In this document: in pieces, positions 50,684 through 59,215 of the stretch
Numbering within the stretch: position 1 is the first letter of the stretch
How the letters are laid out: the number at the start of each line of letters is the position of its first letter
NCBI RefSeq assembly: GCF_006516955.1
Contig: NZ_VHLG01000007.1
Location: forward strand, 1-64,000
Reading direction: 5' to 3'
Length of the DNA: 64,000 nt
From: Martelella alba
GTDB lineage: Bacteria > Pseudomonadota > Alphaproteobacteria > Rhizobiales > Rhizobiaceae
Translations under genes and position numbers: made by a program
The notes under the pieces: generated by a model
What the model was told of the DNA's origin: nothing
The model's database searches: none
The model's input: the letters and a program-made list of their open reading frames with translations, nothing else

Positions 50684-51943
50684 ATGTGGATGAAGTGCTT
50701 TCGAGATGGGCAGGCAGGTAAAACCTTTGCTTCGGTTGTTTTTTTCGCGGGGATGTTTGGCAGCGGAGCGGCATTTGCGGGGGATCAGTCCTGCGTTTCC
50801 GATCCGGCAGCTGTGGCAACGATGCAGCCCGGGGCTGCAATGATTACAACACCGCTGTCGGGTGAACTGGCAGCCAGATTTGATGCTGCCGTGACTGCGG
50901 TCCTTGGTGACACGGCGGCTCCAGGTGTCATTGCCGGCGTGCGCACGCCTGAGGGCTATTGGCAAAAGGCCTATGGGGTTGCCGATCCTGAAACCGGGGC
51001 GCCGATGGAAATCGGCATGCATACGCGGATCGGCTCGGTCACCAAGACGTTCACCGGAACGGTACTCATGCAGCTGGTTCAGGCTGGCAAGGTTTCTCTG
51101 GATGACACGATCAGCACCTATGTTGACGATATTCCGAATGGAGACCGGATCACGCTGCTCCAGCTGGCTGATATGACCAGCGGGCTTGCCAGCTACACTT
51201 TGTCGGAAGATTTTCAGGATCGTCTCTTTTCCGATCCCGAGCATGTTTTTACCGTCGATGAGCTTCTGCAATATGGTCTCGACGAATCACCGATTTTCGA
51301 ACCCGGCGCGCGCTTTGACTATTCCAACACCAATACGGTGCTCCTGGGCGAAGTGATTGAGAAGGTGACGGGGAAGCCGGTCGGGGACGTGTTCAAGGCG
51401 CAGATTTTCGAACCACTCGGGCTTAATAATACCTTCTGGCCCGGGACCTCCAGCGATATTCCCGCGCCCTATCCCCAGGGCTTCACGATGCAGGGCAATG
51501 AGGCCACGCCGGATACGCCGACAAATGCGACCGATTGGAACCCGTCCTGGGGCTGGACGGCCGGCGGGATGATTTCCAGTCTCGATGATCTTTTGACCTA
51601 TGGCCGCGCGCTCGGCACTGGGCAGGGGCTTTTGGACCCGGCTGCGCAGGAGGTGCGGCTTGCCAGTTTTCCGTCACCTGCTGGTTATGGCATCGGCATG
51701 GGCTGTGTTGGCGGCTGGGTTGGTCACACCGGCGAATTGCCGGGCTACAACACCACGGTGTTTTACGACACGGCCAGCGATACAACCGTCGTCGTGCAGA
51801 CCAATAGCGACATTCCCTCAGGCGATTGCGGCGATGCGGCCGTGCTGGCAGGCAATGCGACCGGGCTAGCCTGTTCATCACCGGCGACGCGCGTTTTTAC
51901 GGCCCTGGCTGAAGCACTTGGGCATCCCTATTCGATGCCCTGA
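50684..51943 (+). CDS. Exported serine hydrolase of the beta-lactamase/DD-peptidase family
   Basis: A 419-residue class C-type penicillin-recognising enzyme. The signal peptide covers about residues 1-32 (core FASVVFFAGMFGSGAAFA, cleavage at AFA/GD). Active-site motifs are SVTK (Ser-x-x-Lys, in IGSVTKTF), YSN (FDYSNTNTV) and HTG (VGHTGELPG). Three cysteines near the C-terminus and one near the start may form disulphides in the periplasm. This family includes DD-peptidases, esterases and D-aminopeptidases; a classical AmpC role is not indicated. Start uncertain among GTG 50678, ATG 50684 and ATG 50690. Confidence 0.82.
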   Translation: MWMKCFRDGQAGKTFASVVFFAGMFGSGAAFAGDQSCVSDPAAVATMQPGAAMITTPLSGELAARFDAAVTAVLGDTAAPGVIAGVRTPEGYWQKAYGVADPETGAPMEIGMHTRIGSVTKTFTGTVLMQLVQAGKVSLDDTISTYVDDIPNGDRITLLQLADMTSGLASYTLSEDFQDRLFSDPEHVFTVDELLQYGLDESPIFEPGARFDYSNTNTVLLGEVIEKVTGKPVGDVFKAQIFEPLGLNNTFWPGTSSDIPAPYPQGFTMQGNEATPDTPTNATDWNPSWGWTAGGMISSLDDLLTYGRALGTGQGLLDPAAQEVRLASFPSPAGYGIGMGCVGGWVGHTGELPGYNTTVFYDTASDTTVVVQTNSDIPSGDCGDAAVLAGNATGLACSSPATRVFTALAEALGHPYSMP

Positions 51944-51975
51944 ACCAATCCGTATCGCCCTTTCTTGTGGGAAGC

Positions 51976-52016
51976 GAAAAAGCCCCCGCTCACAGATGGA
52001 CCGGTGAAGCGGGGGC
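51976..52016 (-). terminator. Rho-independent terminator of the ATPase gene
   Basis: On the minus strand GCCCCCGCT pairs with AGCGGGGGC (nine-base perfect stem, 17-base loop) and TTTTTCGC follows. It lies 88 bases past the stop of the UgpC/MsmX-like ATPase gene. Confidence 0.85.
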
Positions 52017-52103
52017 AAGGTCTGGCACAGGTTGGTGAACGTCGGAGCCAACCCTGCCGGAGACAGGGACGCCCGGCCATCGGTGCGTCCCATGGGAGAA
52101 GGG

Positions 52104-53204
52104 TCAGGCGAGTGCTTCTATGGCACGGGCCTTGATTTCGAGGCGGAGACCGCTTTTCGGGTCGAAAAAATGGATATTGCCGGGATCGGCCTTCAGGTAG
52201 AGCGTCTGGCCGGGCGCGAGGCTTGCATCCGGCGCCAGGCGGGCGGTTATTTCCGTGTCGCCAAGCAGGCAGATCGCATGGGTATCTGAGCCAAGTGGCT
52301 CCAGCACATCGATGCGTGCTGCAAAGAGAGCCTCTTCCTCAGCACATGGAACGAGATGTTCAGGACGAATACCGATTTCCACCTCGGTTCCAGTCTCTCC
52401 CTCGATATTTTCGACCGGCAGGGCAAAGTCGACAAAGCGCAGACTGGCCCTGTCACCATCCTTTTCCAGCGTTGTGGTGATGATGTTCATTTTCGGCGAG
52501 CCGATAAATTCGCCGACAAAACGGCTGATCGGGCGCTCATAGACTTCGACAGGCTTGCCCTGCTGCATGATTACGCCATCCTTGAGGATGACGATATGGT
52601 CGGCAAGCGTCATGGCTTCGACCTGGTCATGGGTCACGTAAATGGTCGTGGTCTTCAGCAATGTGTGCAGGCGCTTGATCTGGGTACGCATGTCAACGCG
52701 CAGCTTGGCGTCGAGGTTGGAAAGCGGCTCGTCGAAGAGATAGACTTTAGGCCGGCGGACAATGGCGCGCCCCATGGCAACGCGCTGGCGCTGGCCACCG
52801 GAAAGCTGACCGGGCTTGCGCTCCAGAAGCGGCGCGATCTGCAGGATTTCCGCGGCCTCTTTCACGCGTTCATCAATTTCGGCCTTGGTGTGGCCACGCA
52901 TCTTCAGGCCGAAACCGATATTTTCGGCATTGGTCATATGCGGGTAAAGCGCATAGTCCTGAAAGACCATGGCGATATCACGCTCACGCGGTTCCAGGTC
53001 GTTGACCACCTTATTGTCAATCTTGAGCTTGCCCCCGGAAATTTCCTCCAGGCCGGCGACCATGCGCAACAGGGTCGATTTGCCGCAACCTGACGGGCCG
53101 ACAAAGGTCACAAAGGCACCATCTGCAATCTCCAGATCTATCCCCTTGATTGCATTGAAGGCACCGTAGTTTTTCACAAGGCGCTCGAGCTTGATACTCG
53201 CCAT
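52104..53204 (-). CDS. CUT1 sugar ABC ATPase, UgpC/MsmX-like
   Basis: A 366-residue ATPase. Walker A GPSGCGKST (about 36-44), Q-loop AMVFQDYALYPHM, signature LSGGQRQRVAMGRAI, Walker B VYLFDEPLSNLDAKLR, then the C-terminal TOBE/MalK-like domain (FVGEFIGSPKMN, IGIRPEHL). It energises the two permeases encoded at 56568 and 57476, which have no ATPase of their own. Being divergent from the rest, it may also serve other CUT1 systems in the cell. Its promoter lies in the same 177-base gap as the GntR promoter. Confidence 0.9.
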   Translation of the reverse strand: MASIKLERLVKNYGAFNAIKGIDLEIADGAFVTFVGPSGCGKSTLLRMVAGLEEISGGKLKIDNKVVNDLEPRERDIAMVFQDYALYPHMTNAENIGFGLKMRGHTKAEIDERVKEAAEILQIAPLLERKPGQLSGGQRQRVAMGRAIVRRPKVYLFDEPLSNLDAKLRVDMRTQIKRLHTLLKTTTIYVTHDQVEAMTLADHIVILKDGVIMQQGKPVEVYERPISRFVGEFIGSPKMNIITTTLEKDGDRASLRFVDFALPVENIEGETGTEVEIGIRPEHLVPCAEEEALFAARIDVLEPLGSDTHAICLLGDTEITARLAPDASLAPGQTLYLKADPGNIHFFDPKSGLRLEIKARAIEALA

Positions 53205-53334
53205 TGCATCCTCCCAGATGTGCGGGCTGGCACAAAACCCGCGACTTACCGATGTAATCGAAGGACTTCACGAAACCGGTGGCAGGCTATCCCCTGGGGG
53301 AGGCGGCTGACAGCAGATTTGGCGAAAATCCGAC

Positions 53335-53363
53335 TTGCCAAACGAATTTGGTATCGGTAGATT
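53335..53363 (+). promoter_or_regulatory. Putative promoter of the GntR-sugar operon
   Basis: TTGCCA (53335-53340) and TAGATT (53358-53363) are 17 bases apart. CCAAA-CGAA-TTTGG (53338-53351), a small palindrome overlapping the -35, may be the operator of the GntR protein itself. Confidence 0.45.
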
Positions 53364-53365
53364 AA

Positions 53366-53385
53366 CGATAACGTTATCGATATGC
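53366..53385. promoter_or_regulatory. Operator-like palindrome related to the gluconate regulon sites
   Basis: CGATAACGTTATCG (53366-53379) is a perfect palindrome. CGTTATCGATATGC (53372-53385) matches the gluconate-regulon operator at most positions. It covers the predicted transcription start of the GntR-sugar operon. Confidence 0.5.
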
Positions 53386-54125
53386 AAGCGATGGATACGA
53401 ATATGGCGATCGAAAGTTTCGGAAAGCCGGAAGGGAAGAAGGTGGCGTCAGGGCGTGGCTCCGCACGCCGCACCGCCAAGCGCAGCCATACGGTCTATGA
53501 AGATCTGCAGCGTCAGATCATGCTGGGGGAACGCCCGCCCATGGCACCGATCCTTGAGCTGGAGCTGGCAGAGGAATTTGAATGCAGCCAGTCGACGGTT
53601 CGCGAAGCGCTGATCGCGCTCAATCACGACGGTCTTGTTGAGCGTATGGCCCATCGCGGCACTTTCGTTGCCGATTCGCGTGCCGATGATGCGCGGGAAA
53701 TGATCATGATCCGCAAGGAGATCGAGACCCGCAATGTCGGCCGCGTGCTGCAGCGCTATGGCGCTTTGCTGCGCCGGGAACTGCTGGACTATATCGCACA
53801 GATGAAGACGATTGCGCGGGAAGGGGACGCCTACAAGCTTTCGCTCATCGACCGGTCCTTCCATCTTCGGCTGTTTGATGCGGCTGATCTGCCGAGTGTC
53901 GGTCCGGTGCTGCATCGCTGCCTCGTGCATAACCATCGCTTCAAGATTTTGAATTCGCGCGGCCGTCTTGATCTTGTCGAGACGGCGGATCGTCATGAAA
54001 GCATCGTTGAAGCGCTGGACAGTGGAGATCCGGAAAAAGTGGCGACGGCGCTCGGCCACCACATCACGACAATCGTCAATTTCGGCCCGGATATCCTGGC
54101 CGGCGGAGCAGCGGCCAGGCAATAG
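53382..54125 (+). CDS. GntR-family regulator with FCD-type ligand domain
   Basis: A 247-residue regulator. The winged helix at about residues 35-95 (EFECSQSTVREALIALNHDG, wing MAHRGTFVADS) is followed by a helical ligand domain with DRSFHLRLF and DRHESIVEAL, which give the Asp/His metal or ligand residues of FCD proteins. The N-terminal 25 residues are basic and low in structure. The first ATG at 53382 abuts the operator; ATG at 53391 or 53403 (GGA seven bases before) are likelier if transcription begins near 53370. It heads a ten-gene plus-strand run and is the local regulator candidate. Confidence 0.78.
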   Translation: MQAMDTNMAIESFGKPEGKKVASGRGSARRTAKRSHTVYEDLQRQIMLGERPPMAPILELELAEEFECSQSTVREALIALNHDGLVERMAHRGTFVADSRADDAREMIMIRKEIETRNVGRVLQRYGALLRRELLDYIAQMKTIAREGDAYKLSLIDRSFHLRLFDAADLPSVGPVLHRCLVHNHRFKILNSRGRLDLVETADRHESIVEALDSGDPEKVATALGHHITTIVNFGPDILAGGAAARQ

Positions 54126-54133
54126 GTGAGGAT

Positions 54134-55156
54134 ATGTCGGGAGGGGCAGGGCAGATAAAGGCGGAGAGGACGCGGTTTCGGGCAAGTCCCGAAGACCGTC
54201 TTCTGACGCCCGACATGGCTGAGATCCTTGAGCGTCTGGCGCGTGAGGACCGAGGGCTTGCCGACCCGACGACGATTGCGCCGGCAGAAGGACGGGCGCT
54301 TGCGGAGGCAACCAATCGCCGCTGGAACAGGGATCTTCCGGCCATCCGGCAGAGCTGGGACTTCACACTTGATGTTCCCCATTCCCGATCGCTGAACTGC
54401 AGGCTGATCACGCCGAGCGAAACCGCGTCCGGCCTGATCGTCTTCGTTCATGGCGGCGGCTGGGCCTTTTGCAGCATGGATACGCATGAATATGCCGCCC
54501 GGCTTCTGGCGCTCTCGGCGGATGCCCATGTGCTGACCTTCGACTATCGCCTTGCGCCGGAACACCCGTTCCCGACCGGACTCAATGATTGTGTCGCCGT
54601 CTTTCAGGCGGTGCTTTCGGGCCAGGGGCATTTTGCCGGGATCAACCGGCCGCTGGCGCTGGCCGGTGACAGTGCGGGCGCCAATCTTGCGCTTGCGACC
54701 ATGCTTTCGCAGAACGAAAATGGTGCGGCGCTGCCGGATTGCGGCCTGCTTTTCTATGGCGTCTACAATGATGATTTTTGCTCGCCATCCTATCGCGATT
54801 GCGAAAACGGTCCCGGCCTGACCCGGGCGAAGATGATGCGTTACTGGGACTTCTACACACCCGACAGGGCGCAACGAGACAACCCACTGGTCTCCCCATT
54901 CAAGGCGGATGACCGGGCGCTGGCGGCGCTTCCGCCGCTTTTCATCAATGCCGCAGCGATTGATCCGTTGCGCTCTGACAGTGAAATGCTGGCCGAACGC
55001 CTTGTCGCGCTCGGGCGGCGGGATATCTACCGGCTCCACGGAGGAGTGGTGCACGGTTTCATGCAAATGGGTTCAGTTCTTGCCGAGGCCCGATCGGCAG
55101 CGGAGGAGGCGGCGAAAGCCTTCCGAGAATTTACGGGCACTGAAGAAACCACTTAG
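54134..55156 (+). CDS. Alpha/beta-hydrolase, HSL-family esterase
   Basis: A 340-residue esterase. Oxyanion motif HGGGWAF near residue 105, nucleophile elbow GDSAGANLALA near residue 182, Asp in NAAAIDPLRSDS, and the final His in HGGVVHGFM complete the triad of hormone-sensitive-lipase-type enzymes. No signal peptide. It lies between the regulator and the binding-protein gene of a sugar system, so it may remove acyl groups from an acylated sugar or hydrolyse a sugar ester. Start at 54134 has GAGGAT upstream. Confidence 0.82.
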   Translation: MSGGAGQIKAERTRFRASPEDRLLTPDMAEILERLAREDRGLADPTTIAPAEGRALAEATNRRWNRDLPAIRQSWDFTLDVPHSRSLNCRLITPSETASGLIVFVHGGGWAFCSMDTHEYAARLLALSADAHVLTFDYRLAPEHPFPTGLNDCVAVFQAVLSGQGHFAGINRPLALAGDSAGANLALATMLSQNENGAALPDCGLLFYGVYNDDFCSPSYRDCENGPGLTRAKMMRYWDFYTPDRAQRDNPLVSPFKADDRALAALPPLFINAAAIDPLRSDSEMLAERLVALGRRDIYRLHGGVVHGFMQMGSVLAEARSAAEEAAKAFREFTGTEETT

Positions 55157-55189
55157 TCGAACACGGTTCGATGACAAGCGGAGGAGCAA

Positions 55190-56410
55190 ATGAGGAAAGT
55201 CGTTTCAGTTGTGGCACTGACCGCAGCCATGCTTGCATGCGGGACAGCAGCCAACGCCAAGGATACCGTTCGGTTCTGGTATCATTTCGACAATGCTGAC
55301 AATCCGATGGCGGATCTGGTGGCAAAGTTCGAAGCCCAGAACCCCGATATCACGATCAAGGCTGAAAATATTCCATGGGGGACATATTACGATAATCTCT
55401 ATGCCTCGATCGTTGCCGGCAACGCGCCGGATGCGGCGATGGTGAAGATGAATGCTCAGTCGCGTCTGGCAGAAATGGGCGCGCTGGTTCCGCTAGACGA
55501 TTATATCCAGGCCTGGGACGGAGCCTCGGATATTGACGAAAATCTCTTCAATCTGACCAAATCGACGGACGGCACCCAATATTATCTGCCGCTGCAATAT
55601 GTTGTGCTCTACCTTTATTATCGCACCGACATGTTTGATGAGCTTGGTCTGACGCCACCGAAAACCTGTGATGAATTTCGCGAGGATGCAATCAAGCTGA
55701 CCCGCGACACCAATGGTGACGGCAATCCGGATGTATACGGCTTTGGCTTCCGCGGCGGTGCCGGAGGACAGGACCACTGGGGCAGCCTGACGCTTTCGCG
55801 TGAAGGCGTCAGTTTTGAGAAGGGCGGCATGACCAATGAGAATGCCATTGCCGGCACGCAGTTCGTGGTTGACCTGTTCCAGAAGGACAAGGTTTTCCCG
55901 CCATCAGCACCAAATGACGGGTTCAAGGAAGTGATCGGTGCCTTCAAGGCCGGCAAGACGGCCATGACCATTCACCATATCGGTTCGGCCAATGACATGG
56001 TTGCAGCCCTTGGCGACAAGGTCTCGGCTGTGCCGGTTCCCGAATGCGGCGGTGGCCATTGGACATCCTTTGGTGATGAGGAGACGGCGATCTTCTCTTC
56101 GTCAGAGGCTCCGGATGCGGCCTGGAAGTGGATCTCCTTCCTGTCGACGGCAGGCAATAACAAGGAGTTCAACGAATCCACCGGCCAGCTGCCCGTCAGC
56201 AAGACGGATGCGGCCAACTGGACGCTGCATCCCAAGCGCTTTGTCGATGCAACGGTGGCATCGCTGCCCTTCGCGCATATGCTGCCCAATGTCACCGCAA
56301 CCGCGGACTTCGTGAATACGGTCTGGCCTGTCAACATGCAGCGCGCACTGCTCGGCCAGATCACGGCTGAACAGATGAACCAGAAGATCGACGAACTGTT
56401 CAACCCGTAA
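55190..56410 (+). CDS. CUT1 ABC extracellular binding protein
   Basis: A 406-residue family 1 solute-binding protein. The signal peptide is about residues 1-24 (VVSVVALTAAMLACGTAA, cleavage ANA/KD). The mature start VRFWYHFDNADNPMADLV and the segment ADLVAKFEAQNPDITIK are the MalE/UgpB-like fold start, with GTYYDNLYASIVAGNAPD following. The ligand is a sugar or polyol, not identifiable. Downstream is a nine-base stem at 56438-56461, and then the permeases. The gene starts 33 bases after the esterase stop. Confidence 0.88.
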   Translation: MRKVVSVVALTAAMLACGTAANAKDTVRFWYHFDNADNPMADLVAKFEAQNPDITIKAENIPWGTYYDNLYASIVAGNAPDAAMVKMNAQSRLAEMGALVPLDDYIQAWDGASDIDENLFNLTKSTDGTQYYLPLQYVVLYLYYRTDMFDELGLTPPKTCDEFREDAIKLTRDTNGDGNPDVYGFGFRGGAGGQDHWGSLTLSREGVSFEKGGMTNENAIAGTQFVVDLFQKDKVFPPSAPNDGFKEVIGAFKAGKTAMTIHHIGSANDMVAALGDKVSAVPVPECGGGHWTSFGDEETAIFSSSEAPDAAWKWISFLSTAGNNKEFNESTGQLPVSKTDAANWTLHPKRFVDATVASLPFAHMLPNVTATADFVNTVWPVNMQRALLGQITAEQMNQKIDELFNP

Positions 56411-56437
56411 GCAGTCCTCCAGCCTGAAAAGACAAGT

Positions 56438-56461
56438 GCCCGGCCCAAAGGGGGGCCGGGC
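56438..56461 (+). promoter_or_regulatory. Intercistronic hairpin after the CUT1 binding-protein gene
   Basis: GCCCGGCCC and GGGCCGGGC form a perfect nine-base stem with a six-base loop and no T-run. Same position and size as the stem at 16474-16505. Confidence 0.65.
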
Positions 56462-56567
56462 CGGTTCTCCCCCCGTTCATACCGGTTCCGCGCCGGTAGA
56501 CGATCGAACTTTGTCTGCCGTGTGACGGGAACAATCAGGGCGCCGGCGCCTCTCCGGCGAAACGAAA

Positions 56568-57479
56568 ATGACAATGATAGAAACCGAGCAGCCGATGTCG
56601 CGTGCGGCGCTTGCCAAGAGGGTGCTCCCCTACGCGCTGCTGTCACCGGCGGTTATCGTGACGCTGGCAATCGTCTTCTTCCCCATGGTACAGGCCGCCT
56701 GGATGAGCCTGCATGACTATGTGCTGTTCAAACCGCATTCCATGCCCTTTGTCGGCCTGAAGAATTTCATCAATGCCTTGCATGACGAGGTATTCTGGAT
56801 CTCGCTCAAGCACACGGTCATCTGGATCGGGATCACCATCCCTTCGCAGCTGCTTCTGGGCCTTGCCGCTGCGATGCTGCTGAACCAGGAATTTCCCTGG
56901 CGGCCGCTGGCGCGCGCGCTGATCATCATTCCATGGGCGCTGCCAAGTGTTGTCATCGGCCTGATGTGGGTGTGGATCTATGACGGCAATTACGGGATCC
57001 TCAACGATTTCCTGTTGAGGGTCGATATCATCAAGCAGTCGATCCCGTGGCTGGCCGATCCCGATACCGCGCTTTACGCCATCATCCTGACGCTGACCTG
57101 GCAGGGCTTTCCCTTCTTCGCGGTGATGATCCTCGCCGGTCTGCAATCGATCCCACGGAGCTATTACGAGGCGGCATCCATCGATGGCGCCAGCAAGTTC
57201 CGCCAGTTCTGGCACATTACGCTGCCCGGCATCTCAGGTGTCCTGGTCACCGCGGTTCTGCTCAGGACCATCTGGGTCGCGAACTCGATTGACGTCATCT
57301 ACGTCATGACCGGCGGTGGTCCCGGTTATTCCACCTACACGCTGCCGCTTTACGCCTTCATCAAGGCCCGCACCAATCTCGATTTCGGTTACGGTTCGGC
57401 GCTTGCCGTCCTCTTCACCCTGATGCTGCTTGGTCTTGTCATTGTCTATCTCCGCAAGGTCGGGAGGGTTTCGCAATGA
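56568..57479 (+). CDS. CUT1 ABC permease, MalF/UgpA-like
   Basis: A 303-residue inner-membrane permease with about six hydrophobic segments. The cytoplasmic EAA loop reads YYEAASIDGASKFRQFWHI then LPGIS, close to the consensus EAAxxDGAxxxxxFxxIxLP. The ATG at 56568 is close to a second ATG at 56574. It overlaps the next permease gene by 4 bp and forms a heterodimer with its product. Confidence 0.88.
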   Translation: MTMIETEQPMSRAALAKRVLPYALLSPAVIVTLAIVFFPMVQAAWMSLHDYVLFKPHSMPFVGLKNFINALHDEVFWISLKHTVIWIGITIPSQLLLGLAAAMLLNQEFPWRPLARALIIIPWALPSVVIGLMWVWIYDGNYGILNDFLLRVDIIKQSIPWLADPDTALYAIILTLTWQGFPFFAVMILAGLQSIPRSYYEAASIDGASKFRQFWHITLPGISGVLVTAVLLRTIWVANSIDVIYVMTGGGPGYSTYTLPLYAFIKARTNLDFGYGSALAVLFTLMLLGLVIVYLRKVGRVSQ

Positions 57480-58309
57480 TCGTCGGGAAAAAATCCACGC
57501 TCAGACGCGTGCTGTTTGTCGAACTGCCGATGGTGCTGATTCTGCTCTTCACCCTTGGGCCCTATCTTTGGATGCTTCTGACCTCGCTGACGGCGGAAGA
57601 CAAATTGTTCACGCAGGGACCGAGCCTGATCGGCGCGACATTCGACAACTATGTCCGCCTGTTCAAGACGGTCGGCTTCCTGGGCAACATGCTCACCTCC
57701 TTCATCATTGCCGGTGGCACGGTGATTGTCGGCCTGACGCTGAGCGTGACGGCGGCCTATTCTTTCTCGCGCTTTTCCTTCAAGGGAAAACGCTATCTTC
57801 TGATCCAGTTCCTGATCATCAACATGTTCCCGATTGTGCTGCTGATCCTGCCGCTCTTCGTGCTGATGCGCGTTCTCGGCCTGATCGATACGCATCTGGC
57901 ACTGATCATCGCCAATTCGACGGTGGCCATTCCATTCTCGGTCTGGATGATGACCAGCTATATCAACGGCATTCCGAAGTCGCTTGACGAAGCGGCGATG
58001 ACGGATGGCTGCACGAGGCTCGGTGCGCTCAGGCGCGTGGTTCTGCCGCTGTGCATGCCCGGCATCATTGCCACCGGCATCTACATCTTCATCACGGCCT
58101 GGAATGAATATCTCTATGCCCTCACGCTCGGCGGATCGCATGTCCGTCCGATCACGGTCGCGATCCAGACCCTGATTGGTGAGTATGAGGTGCAGTGGGG
58201 CCTGCTCACCGCAGGCGGCATTGTCGGCGCCATGCCGGCAACCATCCTCTTCCTCATTGTTCAAAAACGCCTGATCAGCGGCATGACCCAGGGTGCGGTC
58301 AAGGGCTGA
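57476..58309 (+). CDS. CUT1 ABC permease, MalG/UgpE-like
   Basis: A 277-residue inner-membrane permease with six hydrophobic segments. EAA loop: LDEAAMTDGCTRLGALRRV then LPLCMPG. The FNWNEYLYAL-like stretch ITAWNEYLYALTLGG before the last helices is typical of MalG proteins. Its start overlaps the MalF-like gene by 4 bp. With the ATPase at 52104 and binding protein at 55190 it completes a CUT1 importer. Confidence 0.88.
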   Translation: MIVGKKSTLRRVLFVELPMVLILLFTLGPYLWMLLTSLTAEDKLFTQGPSLIGATFDNYVRLFKTVGFLGNMLTSFIIAGGTVIVGLTLSVTAAYSFSRFSFKGKRYLLIQFLIINMFPIVLLILPLFVLMRVLGLIDTHLALIIANSTVAIPFSVWMMTSYINGIPKSLDEAAMTDGCTRLGALRRVVLPLCMPGIIATGIYIFITAWNEYLYALTLGGSHVRPITVAIQTLIGEYEVQWGLLTAGGIVGAMPATILFLIVQKRLISGMTQGAVKG

Positions 58310-58327
58310 CGGGCAGGGAGATCTTAC

Positions 58328-59215
58328 GTGAATAATTCAGTCGGTATCATATCGATGCAATTTGCGCGGCCGTTTACACGCCAGCACCTGCCGCTTTTTG
58401 CCCACATGAAGTCGCTCGGCTTCGATCTTGTCGAGCTGCTTGTCCCCGAGCCGGAGGACGATCTCGATCTCGCCGCAACACGCGCGGCAATCGAGACCGC
58501 CGGTCTGACCGTGGCGCTTGCCGCCCGGGTAAACCCCTCCCGTTCGGTCTGTGATGCCGATCCGGCCATCCGAAAGGCGGGGCTGGACTATCTGAAATAT
58601 GCTCTTGCGGTCGCCGATGCACTCGGCGCCCGCTTCCTCGGTGGCCCGCTTTACGGTGCGCCGATGGTCTTTGCCGGCCGCGCGCCGGCACCCGTGGCCG
58701 AAGATGAAATGCGCGCCCGTGGCGAACGCACAATCGAGGCGATGGCGGCGCTTGCACCGCTGGCGCAGAATATCGGCTGCAAGCTGGCACTTGAACCGCT
58801 TAATCGCTACGAAACCGATGTTATTTCAACAGTTTCGCAGGCGCTTTCCGTGATCGATGCCGTCGATCATCCAGCTTTTGGCCTGCTGTTTGATACCTTC
58901 CACGCCAATATCGAGGAAGGTTCGATACCCGATGCGATCCGCATGGCGGGCAATCGTATTGTCTATTTCCAGGCCAATGAAAATCATCGCGGCTTTCCCG
59001 GAACCGGTCATATCGACTGGGCCGAGACCATGCGGGCGCTTTCTGCCGTCGGCTATGACGGACCGCTGACGCTGGAGCCCTTCCGCCGCAATGACGACCG
59101 GATCGGTCTGCCGATCGCGCAATGGCGGGCACCGCATGAAGATGAAAGCGAGAAACTGAAACATGCCGTCGCCCTGATCCGGGCCATGGCATATATGGCG
59201 GAGTATCGGCGATGA
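58328..59215 (+). CDS. Sugar-phosphate isomerase/epimerase-like TIM barrel
   Basis: A 295-residue protein of the xylose-isomerase-like/AP-endonuclease-2 fold. Metal ligands of D-tagatose/D-psicose 3-epimerases are visible: Glu in LALEPLNRYE, Asp/His in LFDTFHANIEE, His in ENHRGFPGTGHIDW and Glu in LTLEPFRR. It likely epimerises a ketohexose at C3 or isomerises an inositol- or sugar-like intermediate. The start is a GTG at 58328 after GGGAG; a later ATG at 58355 would cut the first strand. Overlaps the dehydrogenase gene by 4 bp. Confidence 0.83.
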   Translation: MNNSVGIISMQFARPFTRQHLPLFAHMKSLGFDLVELLVPEPEDDLDLAATRAAIETAGLTVALAARVNPSRSVCDADPAIRKAGLDYLKYALAVADALGARFLGGPLYGAPMVFAGRAPAPVAEDEMRARGERTIEAMAALAPLAQNIGCKLALEPLNRYETDVISTVSQALSVIDAVDHPAFGLLFDTFHANIEEGSIPDAIRMAGNRIVYFQANENHRGFPGTGHIDWAETMRALSAVGYDGPLTLEPFRRNDDRIGLPIAQWRAPHEDESEKLKHAVALIRAMAYMAEYRR

